Both the position numbers and the translations under genes were made by a program. 29,886 nucleotides of DNA, taken from IMG/VR virus record IMGVR_UViG_3300022752_003381, positions 1 through 29,886 of that record. One strand, 5' to 3'. The notes beneath the pieces were generated by a model. The model saw only the letters and a list, made by a program, of their open reading frames with translations. It searched no databases and was not told where the DNA came from. Origin of the DNA: a virus. Of the stretch, positions 16,166 to 23,166 are shown in pieces (position 1 is the first letter of the stretch; each line of letters starts with the position of its first letter).

Positions 16166-16210
16166 GTTTAATACTTTTCTTATTAACTTAATTTTACCAG
16201 TCTACATACT

Positions 16211-17317
16211 CTAACGGTATTCATTTGTACTTGGTAAGTTCTCAGGATTATTATTTAATGAAGCAATAGCTTGGTTAGTTAAGTTACCTACCAATGCTCC
16301 TACTAAAGATCCGGCTAATGCAATACTTGCTGTCTTACGTGTAGCCATTGGTACTTTTGTCTTGATATCTTTTTCGACAATGCCTGAACTTGCGCCAGGA
16401 TATGAAATAACACGACGTTCTTTTGTCGTAACAACAGGTGGTTGGGTTTGTAATGCGCCACGGAGAGCCATTGCTCCTCCTGCTAATGCACCTGCTGCCT
16501 GTAATCCAATTGGAAAGCCAACAATGCGAGCTTCTGGTACACCTTCTAAATTTTCCATTGTTCCTTTAATTAAACCAAGACCAATAACACCTTTATCTTG
16601 GTAATAATTTTTCATGTAATTACTATATCTTTCAGGTGTCAAACTAGGGATATCTTCTTTTGCTGTTTCATATTTAAGTGGGCGACCTTGTCTTCCAAGG
16701 AGCAAACGTTCAATTACTTCAGTACCAGGTTGACTTGTTTCCCGTCGATCTTCTGCTCCTTCTTCTGCATAGGTTTGAGCAAAGCCTTTTGATCTAAATT
16801 GTTCAAAAGGATTTGTTATATCAATGTGTCCCAAAGAAGCAACAGTAGGTGCACTGATAGCTAAACTAACAAGACTTTTTTGTGTTGGGTTAAATTGTTT
16901 ATATGCAGGTCCAGCAGCTTTTTCAATAAGCTTATCTGCAATTGCCATTGGATGATTGTAACGCCAATACAAATGACGAGTGGAATCTGTACCTGCATCT
17001 GTTAATAACCTAGCCGCATAAGCACCTATAAATTCTTGTGGTGTTTCATTAAAACTAATACCTTTTACATCTTTTAATTCTTTTTTAAAATTTGGACTAA
17101 ACGTACTGTAATTTGAAATACTACTAAGAATACGATTACCTTGTTCATCTGTTATTTCACGTCTAGATTCAGGTGTCATTAATTCCACACCTGATTGAAA
17201 TCCTTTTTTAATTTTCGTTGGCATTAAATTGCCAACAGAATGCATTGCATTATTGTAAGCATCTGCTGCGCGTTTAAGAAACGTCTGTGCTTGTTCTGGT
17301 CTACTTGATACAGCCAT
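16211..17317 (-). CDS. Unknown virion protein with two C-terminal hydrophobic segments
   Basis: 368 residues, ATG at 17317, which overlaps the stop of the upstream gene (TAATG), so translation is coupled. The N-terminal two thirds are soluble and charged, with a Tyr/Trp-containing patch near residue 116. The C-terminal third has two Gly/Ala segments suited to membrane insertion (GLQAAGALAGGAMALRG, and later TASIALAGSLVGALVG). The pattern repeats in the neighbouring two genes, which suggests a set of ejected envelope-channel proteins. Not recognised by family. Confidence 0.6.
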   Translation of the reverse strand: MAVSSRPEQAQTFLKRAADAYNNAMHSVGNLMPTKIKKGFQSGVELMTPESRREITDEQGNRILSSISNYSTFSPNFKKELKDVKGISFNETPQEFIGAYAARLLTDAGTDSTRHLYWRYNHPMAIADKLIEKAAGPAYKQFNPTQKSLVSLAISAPTVASLGHIDITNPFEQFRSKGFAQTYAEEGAEDRRETSQPGTEVIERLLLGRQGRPLKYETAKEDIPSLTPERYSNYMKNYYQDKGVIGLGLIKGTMENLEGVPEARIVGFPIGLQAAGALAGGAMALRGALQTQPPVVTTKERRVISYPGASSGIVEKDIKTKVPMATRKTASIALAGSLVGALVGNLTNQAIASLNNNPENLPSTNEYR

Positions 17318-17877
17318 TAGTATTGTATTGTTGAACGATAAGGAAGACCTTGCGTTTGATACAAGGTGCCGTCTGCTGTTTGTGCTTGATACATTTGATT
17401 TAACATCTCTTGTTGACCAAGCTGTTGTTGCTGTGTTACGTATTGATTAATATTTGCTTGTTGTTGAGGATAAAATAAAGGTTCAATTAACATTGGTGCT
17501 GCAACACTACCTGCTAAATTTACAGCGTTAGCTTGCCAGCTAGGTTCATATACACGACTAAGTTGATCTTTGGGTATTCTTCCGGCTCCAGTATATCTTT
17601 GTAATGTTTCATCTGATACATAGTTACGATATTTACCTGCGGTCTCAGGTGCATATTTTTTAAACAATTTACCTACACCTACACCTAAACCAATATCTGT
17701 TGCACCTACCGTAAGACCGGCTATTGGATTACCAGTGGCTAGTGTGGTGTATATGCCTGTAAGTAAGCCCCCTGGTACAGAAGCACGTAACATATCGCCT
17801 CCACCGTCTGCTACCAGCCTTTTTACGGGAGCAGAGTTTTTTAATAGACCTGCTAGTTGACCCGCAATTTTAAACAT
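17317..17877 (-). CDS. Unknown virion protein with glycine-zipper-like N-terminal half
   Basis: 186 residues, ATG at 17877. Residues 30-75 contain a Gly/Leu/Ala-rich hydrophobic region (PGGLLTGIYTTLATGNPIAG, then DIGLGVGVGKLF). The C-terminal 60 residues are strongly Gln/Tyr-rich (YPQQQANINQYVTQQQQLGQ) and probably disordered. It is coupled to the next gene through a TAATG overlap. The combination again suggests a membrane-touching internal virion protein. No family recognised. Confidence 0.55.
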   Translation of the reverse strand: MFKIAGQLAGLLKNSAPVKRLVADGGGDMLRASVPGGLLTGIYTTLATGNPIAGLTVGATDIGLGVGVGKLFKKYAPETAGKYRNYVSDETLQRYTGAGRIPKDQLSRVYEPSWQANAVNLAGSVAAPMLIEPLFYPQQQANINQYVTQQQQLGQQEMLNQMYQAQTADGTLYQTQGLPYRSTIQY

Positions 17878-17916
17878 TTTCCATGTGCATTAATACTATT
17901 TTATCTTTAGTTACTC

Positions 17917-18567
17917 TTATGTTTTACCCGGAGAAACATTAGATTCTACAGCTTCTTCATTTGCAGTTTTTTCTCCTTGTTTTTCTTCTGCTTGTTTTTG
18001 TTCTGCTTTAATTAAACCTTGACGATCTAACAGTTGTGAGATTGAAGGTTTATCTTCTAGTTCATTCTCAGCTCGTTTCTCTGCTCCTGCCATGAGATAA
18101 CCATTCGGATCAGGGTTACGTAAACGTGGCATTGGATTACGTGCTGTTTTTCCTGGTTTTAAAGTAGGACTTAATTTATATGCTTCAATCCAATCTGTAT
18201 TAAAATCAGGTTGCTCTTGTGGACGTTGTATAGTACGTGCTCTACCTTCATCAAAGTCATAATCTTCTGGTCTATTAAAACGACCAAGCCCTTCAAACAG
18301 TTCGTACTGTGGTGTTACTTTTGAATTATCATCAAAGAAAGGAGTGTTACCAACAAAATTAAGATCTGGGTTTAATGTAACTTTACGTGTCATTGCACGT
18401 TTTAATAAGTCACGTTCATTAAATTTTGATGGGTTCCAAGGATACTCTCCACTATTTGCTTTAGATTGAAACAAGTCATCAAAATCTAAACGTTTGGAAA
18501 TTTCTCCTCGACGATTAAAGGGATTTTGTATGTAGCGCCCTAAGTCAAGTCTCGCGTCACGTGCCAT
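17917..18567 (-). CDS. Unknown hydrophilic late protein
   Basis: 216 residues, ATG at 18567 overlapping the upstream stop as TAATG. Arg/Asp/Pro/Asn-rich and without hydrophobic segments. The N-terminus (ARDARLDLGRYIQNPFNRRG) is basic, and the last 50 residues form an acidic Glu/Lys/Gln helix. Probably mostly disordered. Sits between a small Lys-rich gene and the glycine-zipper genes. No family recognised; minor virion protein by context. Confidence 0.55.
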   Translation of the reverse strand: MARDARLDLGRYIQNPFNRRGEISKRLDFDDLFQSKANSGEYPWNPSKFNERDLLKRAMTRKVTLNPDLNFVGNTPFFDDNSKVTPQYELFEGLGRFNRPEDYDFDEGRARTIQRPQEQPDFNTDWIEAYKLSPTLKPGKTARNPMPRLRNPDPNGYLMAGAEKRAENELEDKPSISQLLDRQGLIKAEQKQAEEKQGEKTANEEAVESNVSPGKT

Positions 18568-18791
18568 TAGGTTTTAGTTTTTTTCTCGTCTTTTTTCTTT
18601 TTTAATCCTACCAAAGTTTGACGTAACCTGGCTTGTTTCACAGTTTCAGCATCATACTTTTCTGGCGCCGAAAGAACATTTTCTTGTAGCTGTGCAGTGG
18701 TAATACCTTTTCGTTTAGCTTTAGCCGTAAAGACACCTTTCTTCATTTCAGTTTTCTGAATCCATTTTTTATCTTTTTTCTTTTCTGCCAT
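18567..18791 (-). CDS. Small Lys-rich protein with WIQK-type motif
   Basis: 74 residues, ATG at 18791 with AAAGGAGG 8 nt upstream. Strongly basic at both ends (EKKKDKKWIQKTEMKKGVFT near the N-terminus, KKKKDEKKTKT at the C-terminus). The KKWIQK...K.G...AKRKG...AKQARL-like layout resembles small basic proteins I recall from other phages. Likely to bind nucleic acid or to be packed with the genome, but this is inference. Coupled to the next gene by overlap. Confidence 0.6.
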   Translation of the reverse strand: MAEKKKDKKWIQKTEMKKGVFTAKAKRKGITTAQLQENVLSAPEKYDAETVKQARLRQTLVGLKKKKDEKKTKT

Positions 18792-18793
18792 GA

Positions 18794-21064
18794 TTAACCT
18801 CCTTTAAGTTGCTGAAGAAAAGAATTAACAAGAGCTTGTGCTTTGTCTGGTGGATTACTTCTTTGTATTCTACGTATTTCTTTGGCTGCATCAAAAGATC
18901 GAAGTGTAACTTCTGGGGGTTTAGTTCCAAAGGGGTGAGTTTGATAACGCATTCCTTGCATTGCTGTTGGCTGTTGTGTTGCTTCTTCAGAATATACGTA
19001 ACCTTCTGGAGTGCGTAAATTCACAGGATGCGTACCTTCTTGCCACATAACTGGTTTATATATTTCTTCTCCGTTTTCAATAATTACATCAGATAAAATT
19101 GCCCCTGGCTCATAAACACCAGGAGTACTACCAGATCCTGTTCCAACTGCACCACCAACCCCTCGAATTGATGTTCCAGAAGCTGGTTTTTCTACAACAC
19201 CAGTAGGTTTAGATGGCCTTCCTCTACGTAACTCTAAAGTTTCAGGAATAATTTCACCTTCTGGTGTTTGTTGATAAAAAGGACGAACACCTTCTTGTAA
19301 ATCTGCAACTCTGTACACAGACGGAAATTGTGCTACATTGCTTTTTTTACTTTCAATAATGTCACGTACTTCTCTGCGCAATGATTCAGCTTCGTTCATT
19401 TGTTGAGATAACTTTAAATATTCAGGATTAATAATCTCCCGAGGAGGAGCTTTTCCTTCTCTAAATTTTTGACGATTTTGATAAAAAATATTAGCGGCAG
19501 TAGGATCGCCTTGTTCCATCGCATACATTGCTATATTAGTTTGTTCTTCTAAAGCGGCATACTCTGGATTAATAATTTTTTTAGGTATAGTTTCTCGCTT
19601 AGCACCTAACTCACTAAGACGGTTTGTCATACGCATATCAACATCTTCTTGTTTGTTAACATTTAGTTCCCGTTCTTTAAACGGTGAATAAAGAGAAGAG
19701 GTATTTAATTCGGAAGGTGCATCACCTTTTAAAGATTGTGTAGTAATTAATTGTTGTGTTTTTGGTTGAACACTAATAGGTAAAGAAGGTGTTTCAGAAA
19801 TTAATGATAAAACATTTGGATCTCCAGTTGCCGCATACAACTCAGACGCTTGTTTAATACGAGTCCCTTGTTCTCCTTGTAACATTTGTTTTTCTGCACG
19901 TAAACCACGATAACCTTGTGCTTCTTGTACTTTACGGATCTCTTGCATCCGTTTTTGTGCAAAACTCAAAGCACCTTCTGCTTGATCAACAGGTAAACCA
20001 TCTGGTAACTGAGACGCTACTTGGTTGATAGAAGCATCTGCTTCGTACCCAACCATCTGGGTAGGTTCTCCTTCTTCCATCATTGCTTTTCGATTAGCTT
20101 GCGCCATATCTTCCATGATCTCAATTTGGTTAAGATCTAAACCTTCATTACGTTGCAATTGTTGATAGACGCGTCCAGTTTGTTGATCTTCTGCTGCATC
20201 AATAGCATTAAGTGTTTGATTAGTATTTCTTGGTACATTAGCAACCTGTTGGTCTACCATAGTATCAACATCTTTATAGCCAGCAGTCTTTAAATACTGT
20301 TGGGTAAAATCTCCTTGTGCTGCCGCTTCAGCAGTATTAGCTTCTAAACGAAGAGTAGAAATAATATCCTCTCCTGTTGCCGTAAGTATTTGCCGCTTTC
20401 TTGCTGCTTGTTTTGCTTGTTCTGATCTATTACTAGAAAGTAAATTTTCTTTTGCTAACTCTTCTGCTTCAACAAGTTTTAAAAAATCAGAGTCATCAAG
20501 TAAACGATCAACAGCATCAGGAACTGCTGGAGAAAGTAACGGTGTTCCTCTTGTTATAGTTTCTGTTTTCCTAACTGGAGGTACGGTAGGAGAACCAAAA
20601 GGTGTCAAGATTGTTTCTTTACCTGACCATGGATCTACTGACGTACGTACTTCATCAGCCAGATCAACAAATTTTATACCTTGTGGACGTTCACTACGAG
20701 CTTGACGTGTAATTTCATTTATATTACCTAACCGTTCAACTGTTGTTTGTGGTGCAGGACGTGGTGCAGGACGAGAAGGCACAACAGTTTCTGTAACATC
20801 TATAGGAGGGCGTCCACTTGCACGACGAAGGTTATTAACATTGATATTACTAAGGTCTGTAGTAGCACTTGTATTAAGTACAGAAGTAGGTGCTGCTCCC
20901 CTATTAGCAAAAAAACGACGTCCACCTAAAATACCTGCCGTTGCAACACCCGCCGCAAGTGCTGCTTTACCTAATGCGTCAACTAAATTGTTTTCTTCCT
21001 TTGGCTGTTGGCGTAACTTATCTTGTTCCGTTTGATATGCAGCAAACATAAGTGCAGAATCCAT
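18794..21064 (-). CDS. Large unknown virion protein
   Basis: 756 residues, the first gene of the late minus-strand row; ATG at 21064 with a weak TTTAGG 9 nt upstream. One Gly/Ala hydrophobic segment lies near residues 31-48 (LGKAALAAGVATAGILGG). The rest is hydrophilic and largely helical, rich in Gln, Glu and Arg, with a short internal repeat: INPEY follows a basic pair twice about 50 residues apart (KKIINPEYAALEEQ and REIINPEYLKLSQQ). The C-terminal 150 residues are Pro/Gly/Thr-rich. Length and gene order suggest a major internal or ejection protein. No catalytic motif was seen. Confidence 0.6.
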   Translation of the reverse strand: MDSALMFAAYQTEQDKLRQQPKEENNLVDALGKAALAAGVATAGILGGRRFFANRGAAPTSVLNTSATTDLSNINVNNLRRASGRPPIDVTETVVPSRPAPRPAPQTTVERLGNINEITRQARSERPQGIKFVDLADEVRTSVDPWSGKETILTPFGSPTVPPVRKTETITRGTPLLSPAVPDAVDRLLDDSDFLKLVEAEELAKENLLSSNRSEQAKQAARKRQILTATGEDIISTLRLEANTAEAAAQGDFTQQYLKTAGYKDVDTMVDQQVANVPRNTNQTLNAIDAAEDQQTGRVYQQLQRNEGLDLNQIEIMEDMAQANRKAMMEEGEPTQMVGYEADASINQVASQLPDGLPVDQAEGALSFAQKRMQEIRKVQEAQGYRGLRAEKQMLQGEQGTRIKQASELYAATGDPNVLSLISETPSLPISVQPKTQQLITTQSLKGDAPSELNTSSLYSPFKERELNVNKQEDVDMRMTNRLSELGAKRETIPKKIINPEYAALEEQTNIAMYAMEQGDPTAANIFYQNRQKFREGKAPPREIINPEYLKLSQQMNEAESLRREVRDIIESKKSNVAQFPSVYRVADLQEGVRPFYQQTPEGEIIPETLELRRGRPSKPTGVVEKPASGTSIRGVGGAVGTGSGSTPGVYEPGAILSDVIIENGEEIYKPVMWQEGTHPVNLRTPEGYVYSEEATQQPTAMQGMRYQTHPFGTKPPEVTLRSFDAAKEIRRIQRSNPPDKAQALVNSFLQQLKGG

Positions 21065-21130
21065 AAAACACCTAAAGGTTTATCGTTTTATTTGTTGTAT
21101 ATCAATATTATATTGTTTAAAACTTAAAAT
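21065..21130. promoter_or_regulatory. AT-rich divergent junction with 13-bp palindrome
   Basis: Late minus-strand genes and the plus-strand small genes diverge from this 66-bp AT-rich gap. A perfect 13-base palindrome (CAATATTATATTG, 21103-21115) contains a TATAAT box when read on the minus strand. No good -35 partner is visible on either strand. It is a likely site for divergent promoters or an operator. Confidence 0.45.
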
Positions 21131-21379
21131 ATGGGCGCTATAGTTAAAGAACAATCTATATGCACCAGAATGGACGACGAAACCCGTCTAAAACGAGTAG
21201 AAGCACTCGAAACTATAAAAAATAAAGCTTTAGAAAAGGCACAAAGGGGTGAAGACGCCCTTGAAGTACGTGATTTTGTTACTTCCGCCAAAAAAGAACT
21301 GGCTTATGAGCTACCAGATGAAGATGCATTCCGTAAAGCGATGAAAGCAACTCTCGCATATAAGGCAAAGAAGGGATAA
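21131..21379 (+). CDS. Small charged helical protein
   Basis: 82 residues from the ATG at 21131; a second in-frame ATG at 21170 (MDDETRLKRVEALETIKNKA) could be the real start and gives 69 residues. Neither has an SD. The protein is nearly all charged helix, ending AYKAKKG. It is the only gene between the divergent junction and a strong terminator, so it forms its own short transcript. No family recognised. Could be an early host-directed protein or regulator. Confidence 0.55.
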   Translation: MGAIVKEQSICTRMDDETRLKRVEALETIKNKALEKAQRGEDALEVRDFVTSAKKELAYELPDEDAFRKAMKATLAYKAKKG

Positions 21380-21403
21380 TAATAAAATTCTGTAATTTAA
21401 AAC

Positions 21404-21433
21404 AAAGCCGGGAATAAAACCCCGGTTTTTTTT
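21404..21433 (+). terminator. Rho-independent terminator
   Basis: CCGGG and CCCGG (8-nt loop) extended by a G-T and three A-T pairs, followed by eight T. It begins 25 nt past the stop at 21379 and isolates the first plus-strand gene from the rest. Confidence 0.85.
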
Positions 21434-21872
21434 GTCTAAATTTTTGGGCAAACACACGTTTTGGACGACAAAATAACACTTTTACTGTATATAAGGCGCC
21501 CTTATACCCTCAAATAGGTATTAGATTTACCTGACCGTTCTCCCACCCCCCTACCGAGTAGGTATCTGTAAAGAAAAAAAAAGAGTATGGGTATTACTTA
21601 CATTTTAGTCAAGGGAAGTACGAGTTAAGTAACGAAGAAAGTTCGCTTCGCTCACAAGAGAAGAAGCAACGCTCACTTCGTTCGCTTAAAACTTACTTCG
21701 CTTACGTGTTATTGAGACGATAAGCTTACTGTTTTTATCAATTACCCTCCTCGTGTAGGGCGCGAATCCGGTAAAGGCCCGTCACCACTGGGTTTTCGGT
21801 ATTCAGACTGTTATTAAGTTAGTGGTTAATAGGGGGCTGCGCATCCTTACAACGCAGACACTTGATGGTGTA
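21434..21872. other. Non-coding region with short repeats; possible origin or control region
   Basis: No convincing gene on either strand. It holds a perfect 17-base inverted repeat around TATAAGG (21490-21506), an A-rich run near 21575, and a cluster of short CTTCG/TTCGCT repeats (about 21632-21710) in both orientations, which can fold (CGAAG with CTTCG). Towards the right end a hairpin (CTGCG with CGCAG, 11-nt loop containing CTTACAA) and a 4-bp hairpin (ACAC, GTGT) lead into the first structured leader. Its position beside the strand switch suits a replication origin, packaging site or early promoter region. None of these is proven. Confidence 0.4.
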
Positions 21873-21925
21873 GGAGAGGTTCGATTCCTTTCCCAGGTAT
21901 TGCCCCCAGCGGAGATGGGCACCGC
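21873..21925 (+). ncRNA. Family 1 structured leader, copy A
   Basis: A 7-bp hairpin (GGAGAGG with CCTTTCC, one G-T pair) carries the loop TTCGATT, a canonical tRNA T-loop. Then comes the pseudoknot module shared with the other copies: GCCC (21902) pairs with GGGC (21917), and GCGG (21909) with CCGC (21922). The last 30 bases are identical to copy C. The pseudoknot ends 15 nt before the ATG at 21941. Confidence 0.6.
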
Positions 21926-21940
21926 ACTATGGAGAGATCT

Positions 21941-22219
21941 ATGATCGACCTAACTTCTGGTTGGGTGCAACACTCAGTCGTCTCTGGTGGTTGGCATCTG
22001 GAATATGTTGATCCAGTTGTTGGATTTGACATCTCCATCGTGACCGGACCGAAAGGTTCCGGATTGATGGGCGTTATAGCTCCAGGGCAACCAACGACCT
22101 ATGAAGCCTGGTTACCAGGATTATCTAATCCTACGGGTTACTTAACCTTGGATGAAATACGTGGCATCATCATGTATCTTCGCGAGAAACATCGTGATGA
22201 CACTATGTATGCAAACTGA
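21941..22219 (+). CDS. Unknown small protein behind family 1 leader A
   Basis: 92 residues from the ATG at 21941 (MIDLTSGWVQHSVVSGGWHL). An ATG 12 nt upstream is in frame, but the downstream one has GGAGAG 5 nt before it and sits at the same distance from the pseudoknot as in copies B and C. The protein looks like a small beta-rich fold, with Gly/Trp-rich N-terminus and a C-terminal helix (TLDEIRGIIMYLREKHRDD). No family recognised. Its TGA stop is the first base triplet of the next leader element. Confidence 0.6.
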   Translation: MIDLTSGWVQHSVVSGGWHLEYVDPVVGFDISIVTGPKGSGLMGVIAPGQPTTYEAWLPGLSNPTGYLTLDEIRGIIMYLREKHRDDTMYAN

Positions 22220-22291
22220 TCCGTAAAAGCGGGTGACCAGGTGCAAACCCTGGTCCAGCTATTGCCTAGTCCGCAGGAGATGGGCACCTGC
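22217..22291 (+). ncRNA. Family 1 structured leader, copy B
   Basis: Starts on the TGA of the gene before. Three parts follow: a small hairpin (ATCCG with CGGGT), a perfect 7-bp hairpin (GACCAGG with CCTGGTC, loop TGCAAAC, 22235-22255), and a pseudoknot in which GCCT pairs with GGGC and GCAGG (22273) pairs with CCTGC (22287). The last pair differs in sequence from copies A and C but keeps complementarity. It ends 14 nt before the ATG at 22306. Confidence 0.65.
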
Positions 22292-22305
22292 ACAGCACCA
22301 ACAGC

Positions 22306-22500
22306 ATGGGCATTCGCTCAGGTTTAGTCGCAGCTATTCGCAATGGTGTAGCCGTTGCACGGATGGAGTTTGATGCTGGCTTAGCTCAGCACAATGCGGA
22401 GTACGAACTCCGTCAGATTAAGGCTAGACAACAACAACTTGATGCACGTATTACAGGAGATTATATTCCTGTCTCAAATGTACGTGTGACTAATAGCTGA
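22306..22500 (+). CDS. Unknown small helical protein
   Basis: 64 residues, ATG at 22306 without SD. N-terminus MGIRSGLVAAIRNGVAVARM is a mildly hydrophobic basic helix. The centre (HNAEYELRQIKARQQQLDAR) is a charged helix able to form a coiled coil. It is framed on both sides by family 1 leader elements, and its TGA is part of copy C. No family recognised; a host-takeover or accessory protein is plausible from size and context only. Confidence 0.55.
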   Translation: MGIRSGLVAAIRNGVAVARMEFDAGLAQHNAEYELRQIKARQQQLDARITGDYIPVSNVRVTNS

Positions 22501-22568
22501 TCCGTTAAAGCGGGTCCGGAGGTGCAAACCCTCCGGCAGTAATTGCCCCCAGCGGAGATGGGCACCGC
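22498..22568 (+). ncRNA. Family 1 structured leader, copy C
   Basis: Begins on the TGA of the preceding gene. Hairpin ATCCG/CGGGT, then a perfect 7-bp hairpin (CCGGAGG with CCTCCGG, loop TGCAAAC, 22516-22536), then the pseudoknot GCCC/GGGC and GCGG/CCGC. The second stem sequence differs from copies B and D while the loop is unchanged. The element ends 17 nt before the ATG at 22586. Confidence 0.65.
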
Positions 22569-22585
22569 ACTTCTTAGCTCATACC

Positions 22586-22747
22586 ATGACAACGTACCAA
22601 CAGCTTCGCCAGTATTTTACAGAACAGGAGTTAGATGACGCTGCAGTTATTGCACGTCACTCCCAACAACACTTTCCAGGTAGCACTTATGCCGAAATCT
22701 TTATTGAGGTCTTAGTACAAATGCGTGCATACCCAGTAACTAGCTGA
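22586..22747 (+). CDS. Unknown 53-residue protein
   Basis: ATG at 22586, TGA at 22745. Reads MTTYQQLRQYFTEQELDDAA, then VIARHSQQHFPGSTYAEIFI, then a short helix ending RAYPVTS. A compact helical protein with no SD, placed exactly between family 1 copies C and D. Its last codons and stop match the pattern of the other genes in this set (AGC TGA), as if the stop were supplied by the downstream cassette. No family recognised. Confidence 0.55.
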   Translation: MTTYQQLRQYFTEQELDDAAVIARHSQQHFPGSTYAEIFIEVLVQMRAYPVTS

Positions 22748-22824
22748 TCCGTTAAAGCGGGTGGGCAGGTGCAAACCCTGTCCCAGTTATTGCCAGGTAA
22801 CACTGGCATTAATCTACACCACCT
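22745..22824 (+). ncRNA. Family 1 structured leader, copy D (variant)
   Basis: Begins on the TGA of the gene before. Hairpin ATCCG/CGGGT, then a 7-bp hairpin (GGGCAGG with CCTGTCC, one G-T pair, loop TGCAAAC, 22763-22783). The pseudoknot region has diverged but can still form: TGCC (22791) with GGCA (22805), and AGGT (22795) with ACCT (22821). It ends 7 nt before the ATG at 22832. Confidence 0.55.
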
Positions 22825-22831
22825 GAACTCA

Positions 22832-23071
22832 ATGACTCCTAAAGCTGTTGAACGTCTGTTGACACAAGATGCTCGTCTGCTTGCCAGGCGAGATTCTCCT
22901 GTCATTGACGAAGAACTAGAAGCGCAGCGTCAAGCTGCGTTAGAAGTGTTCTTCAAATGGCAGGATCATGCTTGTCAATTCCAGGAAGTTATACCGTTCT
23001 GTGTTGTACTCCAGCGGAAAGTAGATCTTAATCGAGATTTGCTTCGTTGGGAAAGACAGAACGCTGTCTGA
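22832..23071 (+). CDS. Unknown small helical protein
   Basis: 79 residues from the ATG at 22832 (MTPKAVERLLTQDARLLARR). The frame is also open to a GTG at 22769, but that codon lies in the conserved hairpin of leader D, so I reject it as the start. The protein is helical and charged, with two Cys and a Trp in the middle (KWQDHACQFQEVIPFCVVLQ). No SD. Its stop TGA opens the family 4 element. No family recognised. Confidence 0.55.
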   Translation: MTPKAVERLLTQDARLLARRDSPVIDEELEAQRQAALEVFFKWQDHACQFQEVIPFCVVLQRKVDLNRDLLRWERQNAV

Positions 23072-23153
23072 TTTCTGCACGCAACTCTTCCGCATGGTAC
23101 TCATGTACTATTGCGGTGGGTTTCCTGCAGAGTTCACTCTGCATTCACCATCG
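23069..23153 (+). ncRNA. Family 4 structured leader, copy 1
   Basis: Starts on the TGA of the preceding gene with TTTCTGCAC. It then has an interrupted hairpin (CCGCA/TGCGG outside, GTAC/GTAC inside, 23090-23116) and a 7-bp hairpin (TGCAGAG with CTCTGCA, loop TTCA, 23126-23143), ending in CACCATCG. The early CTGCA can also pair with TGCAG of the second hairpin, so two exclusive folds are possible. It ends 13 nt before the ATG at 23167. Confidence 0.55.
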
Positions 23154-23166
23154 TTTAATTCAACTC

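Noticed and set aside
21600-21720. CRISPR array or iterons from the CTTCG-type repeats
   Set aside because: Units are 5-8 bases, irregularly spaced and in both orientations, with no repeat-spacer periodicity.
21780-21900. A tRNA gene (T-arm with TTCGATT, anticodon-like CTTACAA loop)
   Set aside because: No 7-bp acceptor stem or properly closed 5-bp anticodon stem can be formed; the best acceptor match is 5 bp and would make the RNA about 114 nt. Reported only as tRNA-like.
22769-22831. GTG start at 22769 extending the 22832 gene by 21 residues
   Set aside because: The GTG lies in the conserved hairpin of family 1 copy D. The same GTG occurs in copies B and C, where it gives short dead-end frames.
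23047-23166. Upstream extension of the SSB-like gene to 23047
   Set aside because: It overlaps the end of the gene before and the whole family 4 leader. The OB-fold-like sequence begins only at 23167.
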